Below the pieces are notes generated by a model that had not been told where the DNA came from, searched no databases, and saw nothing but the letters and a program-made list of their open reading frames with translations. The translations under genes were made by a program, and so were the position numbers. This document shows, piece by piece, positions 1-8,427 of a DNA stretch of 11,666 nt; the first letter of the stretch is position 1; the number at the start of each line of letters is the position of its first letter. The DNA is from Verrucomicrobiia bacterium (GTDB lineage: Bacteria; Verrucomicrobiota; Verrucomicrobiia; Opitutales; Opitutaceae): positions 1 to 11,666 of the forward strand of contig JAUHWE010000078.1 in NCBI GenBank assembly GCA_030424825.1, given 5' to 3'.

Positions 1-967
1 TCAAAACCCCAACCAGATAGTCGAGCTCTTCTACGCTGTTCTCGAAAAGGTCTCTGGAGCTCGCGTGCGATTCGAATAAAAGCTGACCCGCTTCGTCGAT
101 CTTCCCATCATCGAGCAAGTCCCTTACCCGATCCACTCGGTCAATCTCGGAGACAATGTGCTCTGCTCTATTGGATAGCGTTTTCTCCAAGGAGTTTTTG
201 TTTCGCACAAAATCGGCAAGCGAAACGTCCGCTAGGCATTCAATTTTAAGTCCCGCTTTCCGCAACCCGTCCACCGCTTTAGAACACTCCTCGTGCCTTT
301 TGGAATACATCGATTCCACAAGCGAGTGCTTCTTATGAGTGTTGAATATCCAGATACTGTAATCTTCACCCAGCGGAATTGTGGAGAATAGAACCTCCCT
401 GCAATCGATATAAACCAGGCTTCCAGATCTCCCCATAGCCGAAACGCCTTGGTCCAAAATCCCACAGGGCATTCCCACAAATTCATTTTCCGCTTCCCGG
501 CTCGCTACTGCCATTTCCTCGCGGCTGAGCGCTAGCTCGTACGCGTGGCAGAGAGCTTCACTCACCGCCAGTTCCAAGGCGGCACTACTACTCAAGCCTG
601 CCCCGGCAGGAACGTCAGATTCTACCGACAATTCAAATCCTCCCGATGGCTTGAGCCCTCGACGTATCAAACTATCATATACACCCAGTGGATAATTAAT
701 CCACGATTCTTCACCACTCCGTTTTTTTGAGGGATCTTCAATTGAGACGAATGGCGAATCACCACTTGAGAAACGGAAAACGCTTTCCTCTATCCTTCTC
801 AGCGCGACATAAACATGACGGTCAATCGCTGCCCCAATCACCGGACCGTTGTTATAGTCTGTGTGATTGCCAATAAATTCAACACGACCCGGTGCCGCCG
901 CAACAACGTCAGGAACTGCGTTGTAGTTTCTTTCAAATAGGTACTTCAGTCGGTCCACCAATGCCAT
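1..967 (-). CDS. galK: Galactokinase, C-terminal part cut by window edge
   Basis: GHMP-family sugar kinase that phosphorylates galactose at C1, the entry step of the Leloir pathway in the cytoplasm. I translated 322 codons from an ATG at 967 to the left edge without a stop; full-length relatives are about 380-390 residues, so only the C-terminal tail is missing. The galactokinase signature is at residues 27-41 (GRVEFIGNHTDYNNG), the GHMP ATP-binding motif at 119-131 (VPAGAGLSSSAAL), and the catalytic-loop segment NEFVGMPCGILDQ at 161-173, whose Asp172 should be the catalytic base. The usual signature is GR-x-N-L-IGEHTDY; here Asn34 replaces the sugar-contacting Glu, and Glu30 replaces Asn. 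Only about 22 bases separate the HU terminator from this ATG, so no separate promoter is obvious and transcription may be read-through from the HU gene. No clear Shine-Dalgarno sequence is visible. The family call is firm; galactose as substrate is likely but not proven. Confidence 0.93.
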   Translation of the reverse strand, partial: MALVDRLKYLFERNYNAVPDVVAAAPGRVEFIGNHTDYNNGPVIGAAIDRHVYVALRRIEESVFRFSSGDSPFVSIEDPSKKRSGEESWINYPLGVYDSLIRRGLKPSGGFELSVESDVPAGAGLSSSAALELAVSEALCHAYELALSREEMAVASREAENEFVGMPCGILDQGVSAMGRSGSLVYIDCREVLFSTIPLGEDYSIWIFNTHKKHSLVESMYSKRHEECSKAVDGLRKAGLKIECLADVSLADFVRNKNSLEKTLSNRAEHIVSEIDRVDRVRDLLDDGKIDEAGQLLFESHASSRDLFENSVEELDYLVGVL

Positions 968-979
968 GCTGCGAACTTT

Positions 980-1015
980 AAAAACGAAAATCCCGCAGCC
1001 GTAAAGCTGCGGGAT
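980..1015 (-). terminator. Rho-independent terminator after the HU gene
   Basis: A perfect 10-bp stem (ATCCCGCAGC at 990-999, GCTGCGGGAT at 1006-1015) encloses a 6-base loop. Read on the minus strand it is followed by a T-rich tract (TTTCGTTTTT, 989 down to 980). It lies 27 bases after the HU stop codon and just before the galK start, so it should end or attenuate HU transcription before galK. Confidence 0.88.
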
Positions 1016-1041
1016 CAAAAAGTTAAAACAAAATCTAGAAA

Positions 1042-1356
1042 CTAGAGAATGTCTTTCAGTCCAGCGCCTGGCTTGAACTTGATTGCCTTGCTCGCCTTGA
1101 TTTTCAATGGAGCCTTTGTCAAGGGGTTGATTCCCGAACGCGCATTACGACGAGTTACAGAAAAAGTTCCGAATCCAACCAGCTGGATTGCAACGGCTGC
1201 CTTCGCATCTTTGTCGCTCACCTTGACAGTCTTACCTGCCTTCTTGATCGCTGTTTTGATCGAGGCCAACACGGCACTCAGCGCTTTTTCTGCGTCCGCT
1301 TTAGAAGCGTCGCCAAGATTTGCCTGAATTTCTGAGACAAGTTCGGATTTATTCAT
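1042..1356 (-). CDS. hup: HU-family DNA-binding protein
   Basis: Small histone-like protein that binds and bends DNA as a dimer in the nucleoid. The 104 residues start with the typical MNKSELVSEI helix. The family core GFGTFSVTRRNARSGINPLT is at 61-80, with the intercalating proline at Pro78 in the beta-arm, and the usual end K-x-KPG-x-GLKDIL follows. Ordinary HU is about 90 residues; the extra length is a Lys/Ala-rich insertion near residues 42-57 (VKVSDKDAKAAV) between the second helix and the beta-sheet. The ATG at 1356 fits the family N-terminus, with only AT-rich sequence and no Shine-Dalgarno upstream. It is monocistronic by appearance: a strong terminator follows at 980-1015. HU versus IHF cannot be settled from sequence alone, but the N-terminal MNK favours HU. 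Confidence 0.93.
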   Translation of the reverse strand: MNKSELVSEIQANLGDASKADAEKALSAVLASIKTAIKKAGKTVKVSDKDAKAAVAIQLVGFGTFSVTRRNARSGINPLTKAPLKIKASKAIKFKPGAGLKDIL

Positions 1357-1477
1357 ATGAGAATTTATTTTGTTTTTTGGTTATGAAAGATGTTTCCAGA
1401 TAGAAAACCGGATGAATCGAATGAGCTTGTGCAGGCTCGTCAAACGAATTGTTCGTATTCACTCAAAAATCATCCGT

Positions 1478-1714
1478 TTACTTAGAATTATCTTTCGAAA
1501 CGCCTTCAAAACCGGCCGGAGGCTCTCCTTTTCGGCCCGAAACAACGAGCTCCAAGAGCTGCCGCATCGCCTCAACGCGGCTAATTCCTCGCTCCTCCAC
1601 CCACTGATCTGCCCGTTTCACCAGTTGCTTCGCCATTACCTGCGACTGAACTTTACTCGCGCCTAACCGGCCAAAGAGCTCGCTTATCTGGCTTAACTCT
1701 TGCTTCGAGTTCAA
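1478..1714 (-). CDS. Small protein of unknown function coupled to ygfZ
   Basis: I do not recognise this 78-residue protein. Its TTG start at 1714-1712 overlaps the ygfZ stop codon (TTGA, four bases shared), which argues for translational coupling and for the gene being real. An AAAGG sequence lies about 11 bases upstream. An in-frame ATG at residue 27 is an alternative start. The middle (residues 27-60: AKQLVKRADQWVEERG and then RVEAMRQLLELVVSGRKG) looks like two amphipathic helices rich in charged residues. No signal peptide, membrane segment, cysteine pair or catalytic motif is visible. The C-terminus is polar and probably disordered. Because it follows YgfZ, a role beside that protein is possible but unsupported. 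No clear terminator follows; the 120 bases to the HU start hold only a weak 5-bp hairpin at 1445-1457. Confidence 0.62.
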   Translation of the reverse strand: MNSKQELSQISELFGRLGASKVQSQVMAKQLVKRADQWVEERGISRVEAMRQLLELVVSGRKGEPPAGFEGVSKDNSK

Positions 1715-2637
1715 TCCGCAGAGCCTTTCACAACTCGCCGAACAGCGGCTCCTGCCTGTCCTTCGACCTCAAAACAAACTTCATGCGTCGACGAATGCTT
1801 GATCATGGCTACACCGAAGATTTCGGCTCCATCGTTCATCGTGTACCGCAGCTCACCGGCCCGGGACCCATCACTGTTAAGCAATCTCCAAGGACCCTCA
1901 CCCTTCAGCCCTTTCGACACAGAGACGTGCTCGAGGGTTCGACGAGGACGGCCAATTGATTTCAAACGAGCCATTACCTCCTGACCAATGTAACAACCTT
2001 TCACATACGATACCGCTGTTTCGGCAAGACCCGCTTCTTGTGGAAGGTCTGAGTCTTGAACATCTCGGCCTACTTGGAAATATCCATCCCGCCATGCCAG
2101 GACTCTCACTTCCTCTGCATCCAACAATTGAACACCTCGCCCCTCAAATTTGCTTTCCAGGCTTTCCTGGTCCATCCCGCTGCCAAAAAGAATCTCCAAG
2201 CTCGGCTCATTCCCGCGACGTCCCCAAAATGCGTATACACTCTCGCTTGAAGAAAACCGTCCCTCGCGAGGTCGTTCTAGTCCAGCAAACTCCAGCGCCG
2301 CGTCTACCGCGCTACCCCAAGCAGAAACCCCAACCCATTCCGTCTCCGGCAATCGGGTCTCGACCTCGTCCATGATGATTCGGCTTTCCAGATTCTCCCT
2401 CAGCGAGGTCGCTTTGCCAAAGTAGCTGACAATTAGGAACTGGGTTTCCGAGGATTTGAGAATGAAGCTGTCTGCTAAAATCTTTCCCTTGTGGCTAAGC
2501 CATAGACCGTAAGCCCTAGATCCCGCAGGATTCTGCAGGTTTTGAGAGAATTGACCCTGCAAAAAGGAAGCCGCATCCTCTCCTTCCACGATAAACACTC
2601 CTCCAGGAGAATAAAAGTGCGCTTTGGAAGTTTCCAT
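1711..2637 (-). CDS. ygfZ: YgfZ/GcvT-family folate-binding protein
   Basis: YgfZ-type protein: a tetrahydrofolate-binding relative of the glycine cleavage T-protein that helps assemble or repair certain iron-sulfur enzymes, including the tRNA methylthiotransferase MiaB, in the cytoplasm. The diagnostic K-G-C-Y-x-G-Q-E motif is intact at residues 213-220 (KGCYIGQE), with the family cysteine at Cys215 and a following Arg-rich stretch (RLKSIGRPRR). The N-terminal GcvT-like part contains FLQGQFSQNL (26-35) and GLWLSHKGKILADSF (44-58), typical of the family. The length, 308 residues, is normal. ATG at 2637 is the first start that gives the family N-terminus. It is the first gene of a minus-strand pair, and its stop overlaps the start of the 78-residue gene. 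No convincing minus-strand promoter was found in the AT-rich 2638-2683 stretch. Confidence 0.93.
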   Translation of the reverse strand: METSKAHFYSPGGVFIVEGEDAASFLQGQFSQNLQNPAGSRAYGLWLSHKGKILADSFILKSSETQFLIVSYFGKATSLRENLESRIIMDEVETRLPETEWVGVSAWGSAVDAALEFAGLERPREGRFSSSESVYAFWGRRGNEPSLEILFGSGMDQESLESKFEGRGVQLLDAEEVRVLAWRDGYFQVGRDVQDSDLPQEAGLAETAVSYVKGCYIGQEVMARLKSIGRPRRTLEHVSVSKGLKGEGPWRLLNSDGSRAGELRYTMNDGAEIFGVAMIKHSSTHEVCFEVEGQAGAAVRRVVKGSAD

Positions 2638-2683
2638 CTATCAAGGCTTTGAAAATAATTTCGAAATAAATGTTTAAAATTAG

Positions 2684-2711
2684 TTGACAGACACCTGACG
2701 ATCTCTATCAG
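2684..2711 (+). promoter_or_regulatory. Candidate sigma-70 promoter for the leader RNA upstream of DAHP synthase
   Basis: A perfect TTGACA (2684-2689) is followed after 16 bases by TATCAG (2706-2711), which matches 4 of 6 bases of the -10 consensus. Transcription would begin near 2718, run through the hairpins at 2734-2748 and 2775-2804 and, if not terminated, into the DAHP synthase gene. Confidence 0.5.
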
Positions 2712-2717
2712 CTCTGG

Positions 2718-2814
2718 TCAACAACAAACACTTTCCCGCTTAGCGGGATTTTGGGGTAACTAAGAAAACGAGATGGCGGGCAGCTTAGGGGTAGGCTGCC
2801 CGCCTTATTTTTTT
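2718..2814 (+). ncRNA. Candidate leader RNA or small RNA upstream of DAHP synthase
   Basis: From the predicted start near 2718, a transcript of about 100 bases would form a short hairpin (6-bp stem TCCCGC 2734-2739 with GCGGGA 2743-2748) and then end at the strong terminator at 2775-2814, some 80 bases before the DAHP synthase start. The CCCGC of the first hairpin can also pair with the GCGGG inside the terminator's left arm (2777-2780 region), so mutually exclusive structures are possible, as expected of an attenuator. I recognise no known riboswitch, T-box or leader peptide. A free-standing small RNA is the alternative. The start and both roles are inferred. Confidence 0.35.
2775..2814 (+). 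terminator. Strong intrinsic terminator between ygfZ and DAHP synthase
   Basis: A perfect 10-bp GC-rich stem (GGCGGGCAGC 2775-2784 with GCTGCCCGCC 2795-2804), a 10-base loop and a TTATTTTTTT tract (2805-2814) form a textbook plus-strand terminator. No plus-strand gene lies upstream of it in the window, since ygfZ is on the minus strand. It must therefore terminate either a small RNA or a leader of the downstream gene. Confidence 0.85.
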
Positions 2815-2893
2815 ACCCTTCCCAAGCCTGATCGGAGAGATTTTTAGAATTCGCAATTGAAATTCAATCCGGGCTCTCCCAACTATCACCGTC

Positions 2894-3955
2894 GTGAAGC
2901 AAACCTCCGATATCAACGTCACGCGTACCGATACTCTTCCCGCTCCGCACGAGCTGCTCGAGGAAATCTCCAGAACCGACGCCCAGTCAGAGTTCATTAG
3001 CCAGTCGCGCCAAGAGATTCACCGCATCATTTTCGGCAACGACCGGCGATTTCTGTTGGTGGTGGGACCCTGCTCCATACACGATGTCGAAGCGGGCCTC
3101 GAATATGGTCGCCGCCTCGCCAAGCTAAGCGAACGCGTAAAAGACCGAATTTGCCTCGTCATGCGAGTCTACTTTGAAAAGCCCCGCACTTCGCTCGGAT
3201 GGAAAGGGCTGATTATGGATCCCGATCTCGACGAATCCGCCAACATCGACAAAGGCCTTCGGGTCGCTCGCAATTTTCTTCGAGACATTATCGATCTCGG
3301 TGTTCCCACCGCTACGGAACTCCTCGACCCCATCACGCCACAATACATCGCCGATCTCGTATCCTGGGCAGCCATCGGAGCTCGAACGACCGAATCGCAA
3401 ACCCATCGGCAAATGGCCTCAGGCCTCTCAATGCCCGTTGGGTTCAAGAACGGCATGGACGGGACCTGCCAGGTTGCCATAAACGCGATCAAGGCCGCTC
3501 GAGGCGTACAGACCTTTCTAGGCATCAACCAAAAGGGACAGGCGTCCGCCGTCACCACTGCGGGCAATCAGAATTGCCACGTCGTTCTCCGAGGTGGAAG
3601 CTCAGGACCCAACTACGATGCCAGTAGTGTTGCGAAAACCGCTTCCGACCTAGAGAAAGCGGGTCTAGAAAAGGCTATCATGATCGACTGCAGCCATGGC
3701 AACAGCAGCAAACAGCCAGAAAAGCAGCCGGAAGTCCTGCAAGCGATCCTGGAGCAGATTGAGGCTGGAAACGACGCGATCATTGGAGCCATGATGGAAA
3801 GCAACCTTGGCCCGGGAAACCAGAAATTCCCAGCGCCAGTCGAGTCCCTCAAATACGGTGTTTCCATCACTGATGGGTGTATCGACTGGCCAACGACAGA
3901 AGACTCAATCCTCAAGGCCTACGAAAGCTTGGCGTCTCGATTCGCTACAACTTAA
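2894..3955 (+). CDS. aroF: 3-deoxy-7-phosphoheptulonate (DAHP) synthase, type I, AroF/AroG class
   Basis: Condenses phosphoenolpyruvate with erythrose 4-phosphate to DAHP, the first committed step of the shikimate pathway to Phe, Tyr and Trp. The 353 residues match the E. coli AroF/AroG/AroH length and contain the block signatures GPCSIHD (metal-ligand Cys60), RVYFEKPRT and GWKGLI (PEP site), GARTTESQTHR, ASGLSMPVGFKNG, the CSHGN metal-ligand histidine, the MESN glutamate and the SITDGCI aspartate. GINQKGQ and CSHGN resemble the Tyr-sensitive AroF branch more than AroG, but the regulating amino acid cannot be fixed by eye. The start is GTG at 2894: the frame has a stop at 2858 and no upstream ATG. 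No clear Shine-Dalgarno is present. The N-terminal extension before residue 45 is the part used for feedback inhibition in the family. A terminator-bearing leader lies upstream at 2718-2814, and mdh follows after 139 bases. Confidence 0.95.
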   Translation: MKQTSDINVTRTDTLPAPHELLEEISRTDAQSEFISQSRQEIHRIIFGNDRRFLLVVGPCSIHDVEAGLEYGRRLAKLSERVKDRICLVMRVYFEKPRTSLGWKGLIMDPDLDESANIDKGLRVARNFLRDIIDLGVPTATELLDPITPQYIADLVSWAAIGARTTESQTHRQMASGLSMPVGFKNGMDGTCQVAINAIKAARGVQTFLGINQKGQASAVTTAGNQNCHVVLRGGSSGPNYDASSVAKTASDLEKAGLEKAIMIDCSHGNSSKQPEKQPEVLQAILEQIEAGNDAIIGAMMESNLGPGNQKFPAPVESLKYGVSITDGCIDWPTTEDSILKAYESLASRFATT

Positions 3956-3991
3956 GGCCCCGATCCGCTTATCGACTTTCACCGATTTCGC

Positions 3992-4053
3992 ATTCAGCGG
4001 ATTTATCGGCTGAATTAGGTTTCTTAAAACCAGATAAGATCTTGGGCTTTTTT
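3992..4053 (+). terminator. Probable terminator region after DAHP synthase
   Basis: Two hairpins occupy the gap before mdh. The first has a perfect 7-bp stem (ATTCAGC 3992-3998 with GCTGAAT 4009-4015) but no long T-tract. The second is weaker (AGAT 4032-4035 with ATCT 4039-4042, extended by CC/GG at 4030-4031 and 4044-4045) and is followed by GCTTTTTT. Together they probably separate the DAHP synthase and mdh transcripts. Neither is a strong terminator. Confidence 0.4.
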
Positions 4054-4094
4054 GGTCGCTTTCGCAAAAACGAACACCTAGTTAATAGGGTTCT

Positions 4095-5078
4095 ATGAAA
4101 GCACCCATTCATGTCGCAGTTACCGGCGCAGCCGGACAAATCGGATATTCGCTGCTCTTTCGCATCGCGTCGGGCCATCTTCTCGGACCGGATCAACCTG
4201 TCGTTCTTCGCCTAATCGAGATCGAACCGGGAATGAAAGCCCTGGAAGGGGTCGTCATGGAGCTCCAAGACTGCGCCTTTCCCCTCCTAAAGGGAATTGT
4301 GCCTACCTGCGACTTGAATGAAGGTTTCGACCAAGCTAGCTGGGCCCTCCTCGTAGGCAGCGTACCTCGCAAAGCCGGGATGGAGCGCAAAGATCTCCTC
4401 GGAATCAACGGCAAGATTTTCACGAGCCAGGGAAAAGCCATCCAGGAAAACGCCGCGTCCGACATCCGGACACTCGTGGTCGGCAACCCCTGTAACACCA
4501 ACTGCCTTATCGCCATGAACAACGCGCTGGACATCCCTAAGGAGCGGTGGTTCGCCATGACTCGCCTCGACGAGAACCGAGCTAAATCCCAATTAGCGAT
4601 CAAAGCAGGTGTCGATGTGGATTCGGTCAAAAATCTAGCCATTTGGGGAAACCATTCCTCTACGATGTATCCGAATTACTTCGACGCCACCATTGACGGA
4701 AATTCAGTTCCCAGCGTCATCACGGACGAAGCATGGTTTACCGAGGACTTCATCCCGACCGTCCAGCAAAGAGGTGCGGCAATCATCAAAGCCCGCGGGC
4801 TCTCTTCAGCCGCATCCGCTGCCAACGCGGCGATCGACACCGTACGATCGATCACGACTCCCACCGCGTCCGATGACTGCTTTAGCGTAGCGATTCACTC
4901 TAATGGAGAATACGGTATCGAAAAAGGCCTCATCTACTCCTACCCCATGAAAAGTGACGGCCAGAAACTAAGTATCGTGGAAGGCCTAGAGATCAACGCA
5001 TTTAGCAGCGAGAAAATCAAAGCCACCGAGGCGGAATTGAGCGAAGAGAAATCCATGGTTAGCGACTTGCTGCCATAA
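4095..5078 (+). CDS. mdh: Malate dehydrogenase, cytosolic type
   Basis: NAD-dependent malate dehydrogenase of the TCA cycle (malate to oxaloacetate), cytoplasmic. The 327 residues fit the cytosolic/chloroplast-like MDH group rather than the shorter E. coli group. The Rossmann motif TGAAGQIG is at 10-17. The second strand ends in the acidic residue Glu42, as expected for NAD preference. The substrate arginines are in [13 protein letters not shown] (Arg92, Arg98) and TRLDENRAK (Arg162), the catalytic Asp159/His187 pair is in RLDENR and [11 protein letters not shown], and GNPCNTN is at 130-136. All key residues are intact. The ATG at 4095 starts directly before the first strand, with a weak AGGG about 5 bases upstream. 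It is separated from the DAHP synthase gene by probable terminator hairpins and is followed by a strong terminator at 5105-5134, so it is likely a single-gene unit. Confidence 0.96.
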   Translation: MKAPIHVAVTGAAGQIGYSLLFRIASGHLLGPDQPVVLRLIEIEPGMKALEGVVMELQDCAFPLLKGIVPTCDLNEGFDQASWALLVGSVPRKAGMERKDLLGINGKIFTSQGKAIQENAASDIRTLVVGNPCNTNCLIAMNNALDIPKERWFAMTRLDENRAKSQLAIKAGVDVDSVKNLAIWGNHSSTMYPNYFDATIDGNSVPSVITDEAWFTEDFIPTVQQRGAAIIKARGLSSAASAANAAIDTVRSITTPTASDDCFSVAIHSNGEYGIEKGLIYSYPMKSDGQKLSIVEGLEINAFSSEKIKATEAELSEEKSMVSDLLP

Positions 5079-5104
5079 GTAGCGGGGACTCATTGAATTT
5101 TTCC

Positions 5105-5134
5105 AAGGAGGACCATTGCGGTTCTCCTTTTTTT
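5105..5134 (+). terminator. Rho-independent terminator of mdh
   Basis: A 10-bp stem (AAGGAGGACC 5105-5114 with GGTTCTCCTT 5120-5129, one G-U pair), a 5-base loop and a T-tract to 5134, beginning 27 bases after the mdh stop. It touches the stop codon end of the convergent mscS gene. The reverse strand lacks a T-tract after the stem, so it probably works in the plus direction only. Confidence 0.88.
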
Positions 5135-6629
5135 ACGGTTCCCGCTTCAATCGAACCTCCACTGGTGGCAGATCCTTGAGGTGTACATCGCGTTGTGGAT
5201 ACGGGAACTCTATGTCGTTATCTTTGAAAAGGTCCCAGATTCTTATGTAAAACGCGCTGCGTATGTTGCCTAGTCCATCGGTAGGGTCAACGATCCAGGC
5301 TCTCAGCTCGAAATCGACCGAATTATCACCGTACCCGGTTAACCGCACCGATGCCACCGGATCCTTCAAAATGCGCCGATCTTCGCTGGCAGCCTGAAGG
5401 GCCAGCTCCATTGCCTTGTGGATATCCGAGGTGTACGACACCCCAAAAGGGATTTTCACCCTAACCTTATCGTCGCTGAACGACCAATTGACCACTTTTT
5501 CCGTGATCATCATCTCATTCGGAATCAAGTGCTCCGTTCCGTCCCGAGTGATCACCGAAGTGTAACGTGCCCCGAGCGTATTGATCCAACCATACGTGTC
5601 GTCCACCTCGATCACGTCTCCCGGCTTGATCGACTTGTCCCCGAGAAGGATCACCCCGCTGATCAAGTTGGAAACGACCTTCTGAAAACCAAAACCAAGT
5701 CCCAAACCGACGGCGCCTCCAAGTACAGCGAAGGTGGCTAAATTCACCCCCATCGAGCTGATGGCAAACATGATGGCGGCCGAAGCGATCAATACCTTTA
5801 GGATCTTGACAGTCAGCACTTGCAAAGCGGGCGAGACACTTTCCAGCCGTCTAACCCTTCTCTCCGACGTCCGGATGAGCCAACCGGTCAACGGTATCAG
5901 AAGCGCAATCGCAATCACCCCCTTTACAAAAGTGAGCAAGGTAACCTGCGTTTCGCCTGTATTCGAAATCGGAAAGATCCGAATATTATTGAGACCCTCA
6001 CGAATCACACTCCAAATCCCGAGCAAGTTCAAAATTAGCACCACCGCCAAAACGAAAAACAACGTCTTGAAGTAAACTTGCTGCTTGATCGCCCGCGGCA
6101 AGGCTCCCGAAACCAGCATAAGCGTAGCGATACTTGCCGCTGCTCTCACCAAGATATAGTTTTTGGTCGACGTCTGTACGGGTTTCGACACCTCTTCGCC
6201 CTGAGCCAACCTTGTTCCACTGCTGTCAGTTACCACAATCGCTTCGGCCGACTCGACTGTTTTCGTCCCTTCAGGCCCCACCACTGCCACCTGTGACGTC
6301 CCCCCATCTAGATACATTGAAATCGACCACAGGAGCGCCACAAGGAGCAGTCGGAAAACATTGTCGCTCACCCAGTCAATCACCCCCTCGATCCAATCGT
6401 CCCGATCCTCGATCGCCTCCGTAATACGCTTAAACAAAGGGTGCAGCCCCAGAGTAATCACGTAGGACAAAACGACGGCCCCAAGAATCCCGCCCAGTTG
6501 AATCAGAAGGTCCTCGCCAACAAACACCTGCAGAAAAGAATCCCAGCGTGGAGCCAGATGATCGGACCACATCTGAGTTATCCACTCACTTAGGTTGGCA
6601 GCCAAAGGCAAAGCGTAAGAAAACGACAT
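5133..6629 (-). CDS. mscS: MscS-family mechanosensitive ion channel
   Basis: Inner-membrane channel of the MscS superfamily, opened by membrane tension to release solutes after osmotic downshock. The pore helix is at residues 297-330: a Gly/Ala-rich line GLGLGFGFQKVVSNLISGV, as in TM3 of E. coli MscS. The beta-domain motif follows (GDVIEVDDTYGWINTLGARY, 337-356, then TRDGTEHLIPN). The alpha/beta C-terminal vestibule ends with the typical FPYPQRDVHL. At 498 residues it is longer than E. coli MscS (286). I count about six hydrophobic segments before the pore helix (near 41-65, 90-107, 158-177, 187-206, 228-252, 272-293), plus a polar loop at about 108-157 that is probably periplasmic. The ATG at 6629 has no clear Shine-Dalgarno. 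It is convergent with mdh. The family is certain; conductance and gating class are not. Confidence 0.93.
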   Translation of the reverse strand: MSFSYALPLAANLSEWITQMWSDHLAPRWDSFLQVFVGEDLLIQLGGILGAVVLSYVITLGLHPLFKRITEAIEDRDDWIEGVIDWVSDNVFRLLLVALLWSISMYLDGGTSQVAVVGPEGTKTVESAEAIVVTDSSGTRLAQGEEVSKPVQTSTKNYILVRAAASIATLMLVSGALPRAIKQQVYFKTLFFVLAVVLILNLLGIWSVIREGLNNIRIFPISNTGETQVTLLTFVKGVIAIALLIPLTGWLIRTSERRVRRLESVSPALQVLTVKILKVLIASAAIMFAISSMGVNLATFAVLGGAVGLGLGFGFQKVVSNLISGVILLGDKSIKPGDVIEVDDTYGWINTLGARYTSVITRDGTEHLIPNEMMITEKVVNWSFSDDKVRVKIPFGVSYTSDIHKAMELALQAASEDRRILKDPVASVRLTGYGDNSVDFELRAWIVDPTDGLGNIRSAFYIRIWDLFKDNDIEFPYPQRDVHLKDLPPVEVRLKREP

Positions 6630-6812
6630 GGAGGAACATTACCCCGAACACACGGACTAATTCAACTTGATTTCTTCGCCCACTCTGCCGATAAGTCATT
6701 CCTGTTCTTTGATTTGTCACAGTTGCTGTCACAGCATCCGACAGATCGATCCCGAGGGAGACTTCCTCCTTCACAATTCACTTTTCACAATTAGCGAGCG
6801 TTGCTCGCTTAT
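6630..6812. promoter_or_regulatory. Divergent intergenic region between mscS and ssrA
   Basis: This 183-base stretch should hold promoters for mscS (minus) and ssrA (plus). Visible structure: an 8-bp direct repeat TGTCACAG at 6715-6722 and 6727-6734; a 9-bp direct repeat TTCACAATT at 6770-6778 and 6784-6792 (14-base period); and CACAAT at 6786-6791, a 4-of-6 match to a -10 box lying 17 bases after a poor -35 (TTCCTC). No strong consensus promoter is seen. Confidence 0.35.
6793..6809 (+). other. Hairpin in the 5' leader of pre-tmRNA
   Basis: A 7-bp perfect stem (AGCGAGC 6793-6799 with GCTCGCT 6803-6809) has a three-base loop and ends three bases before the tmRNA 5' end at 6813. No T-tract follows, so it is not a terminator. 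It may influence RNase P processing of the tmRNA 5' end, or it could simply be the end of a promoter-region palindrome. Confidence 0.45.
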
Positions 6813-6879
6813 GGGGGTGTTCCGGATTCGACCTTAAGTTGGAGCGTCTGGCTGCATGTCGAGGATGATGGTTGGCCTC

Positions 6880-6939
6880 GCAAAAATATCCATCACACAC
6901 ATAAATGGCACACATGAAGAAATGCCTCTAGCTGCATAA
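6880..6939 (+). other. tmRNA tag-peptide reading frame
   Basis: Nineteen codons from the resume codon GCA (6880-6882) to TAA (6937-6939) encode AKISITHINGTHEEMPLAA; the charged alanine adds one more Ala in front. The last residues, LAA, match the ClpXP/ClpAP degron of E. coli tags. It is longer than the 10-codon E. coli tag, and its middle is unusual. The frame choice rests on the TCGCAAA context and the LAA ending. Confidence 0.85.
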
Positions 6940-7080
6940 AGCCAGCTACGTCCCCTCCGTTGATACTCGCTAGATGGAGGGGGCGACGACTAGCGAGCAT
7001 AGCTTGGGCGGCTGTCTGCTGCGCCCACGCCGTACTTCATCAGCGGGCTGGCTGATCCAAGCAGCGCGGTTTCGTCGCGG

Positions 7081-8423
<1,343 letters not shown>

Positions 8424-8427
<4 letters not shown>

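Noticed and set aside
232..486. A minus-strand 84-codon frame inside the galactokinase region.
   Set aside because: It is a shifted frame of galK; the main galK frame is uninterrupted over the same bases and carries all family motifs.
1049..1327. A 92-codon plus-strand frame opposite the HU gene.
   Set aside because: It is an antisense shadow of HU; the minus strand encodes a complete conserved HU protein.
1444..1462. Hairpin ACGAA/TTCGT after the 78-residue gene as a terminator.
   Set aside because: The stem has only five pairs and lacks a proper T-tract on the minus strand.
2773..2847. A 24-codon frame with Tyr-Phe-Phe codons upstream of DAHP synthase, resembling an attenuation leader peptide.
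   Set aside because: Its ATG lies at the edge of the terminator stem, and the Tyr-Phe-Phe codons are simply the terminator's T-tract, downstream of where control would have to act. No Shine-Dalgarno is present.
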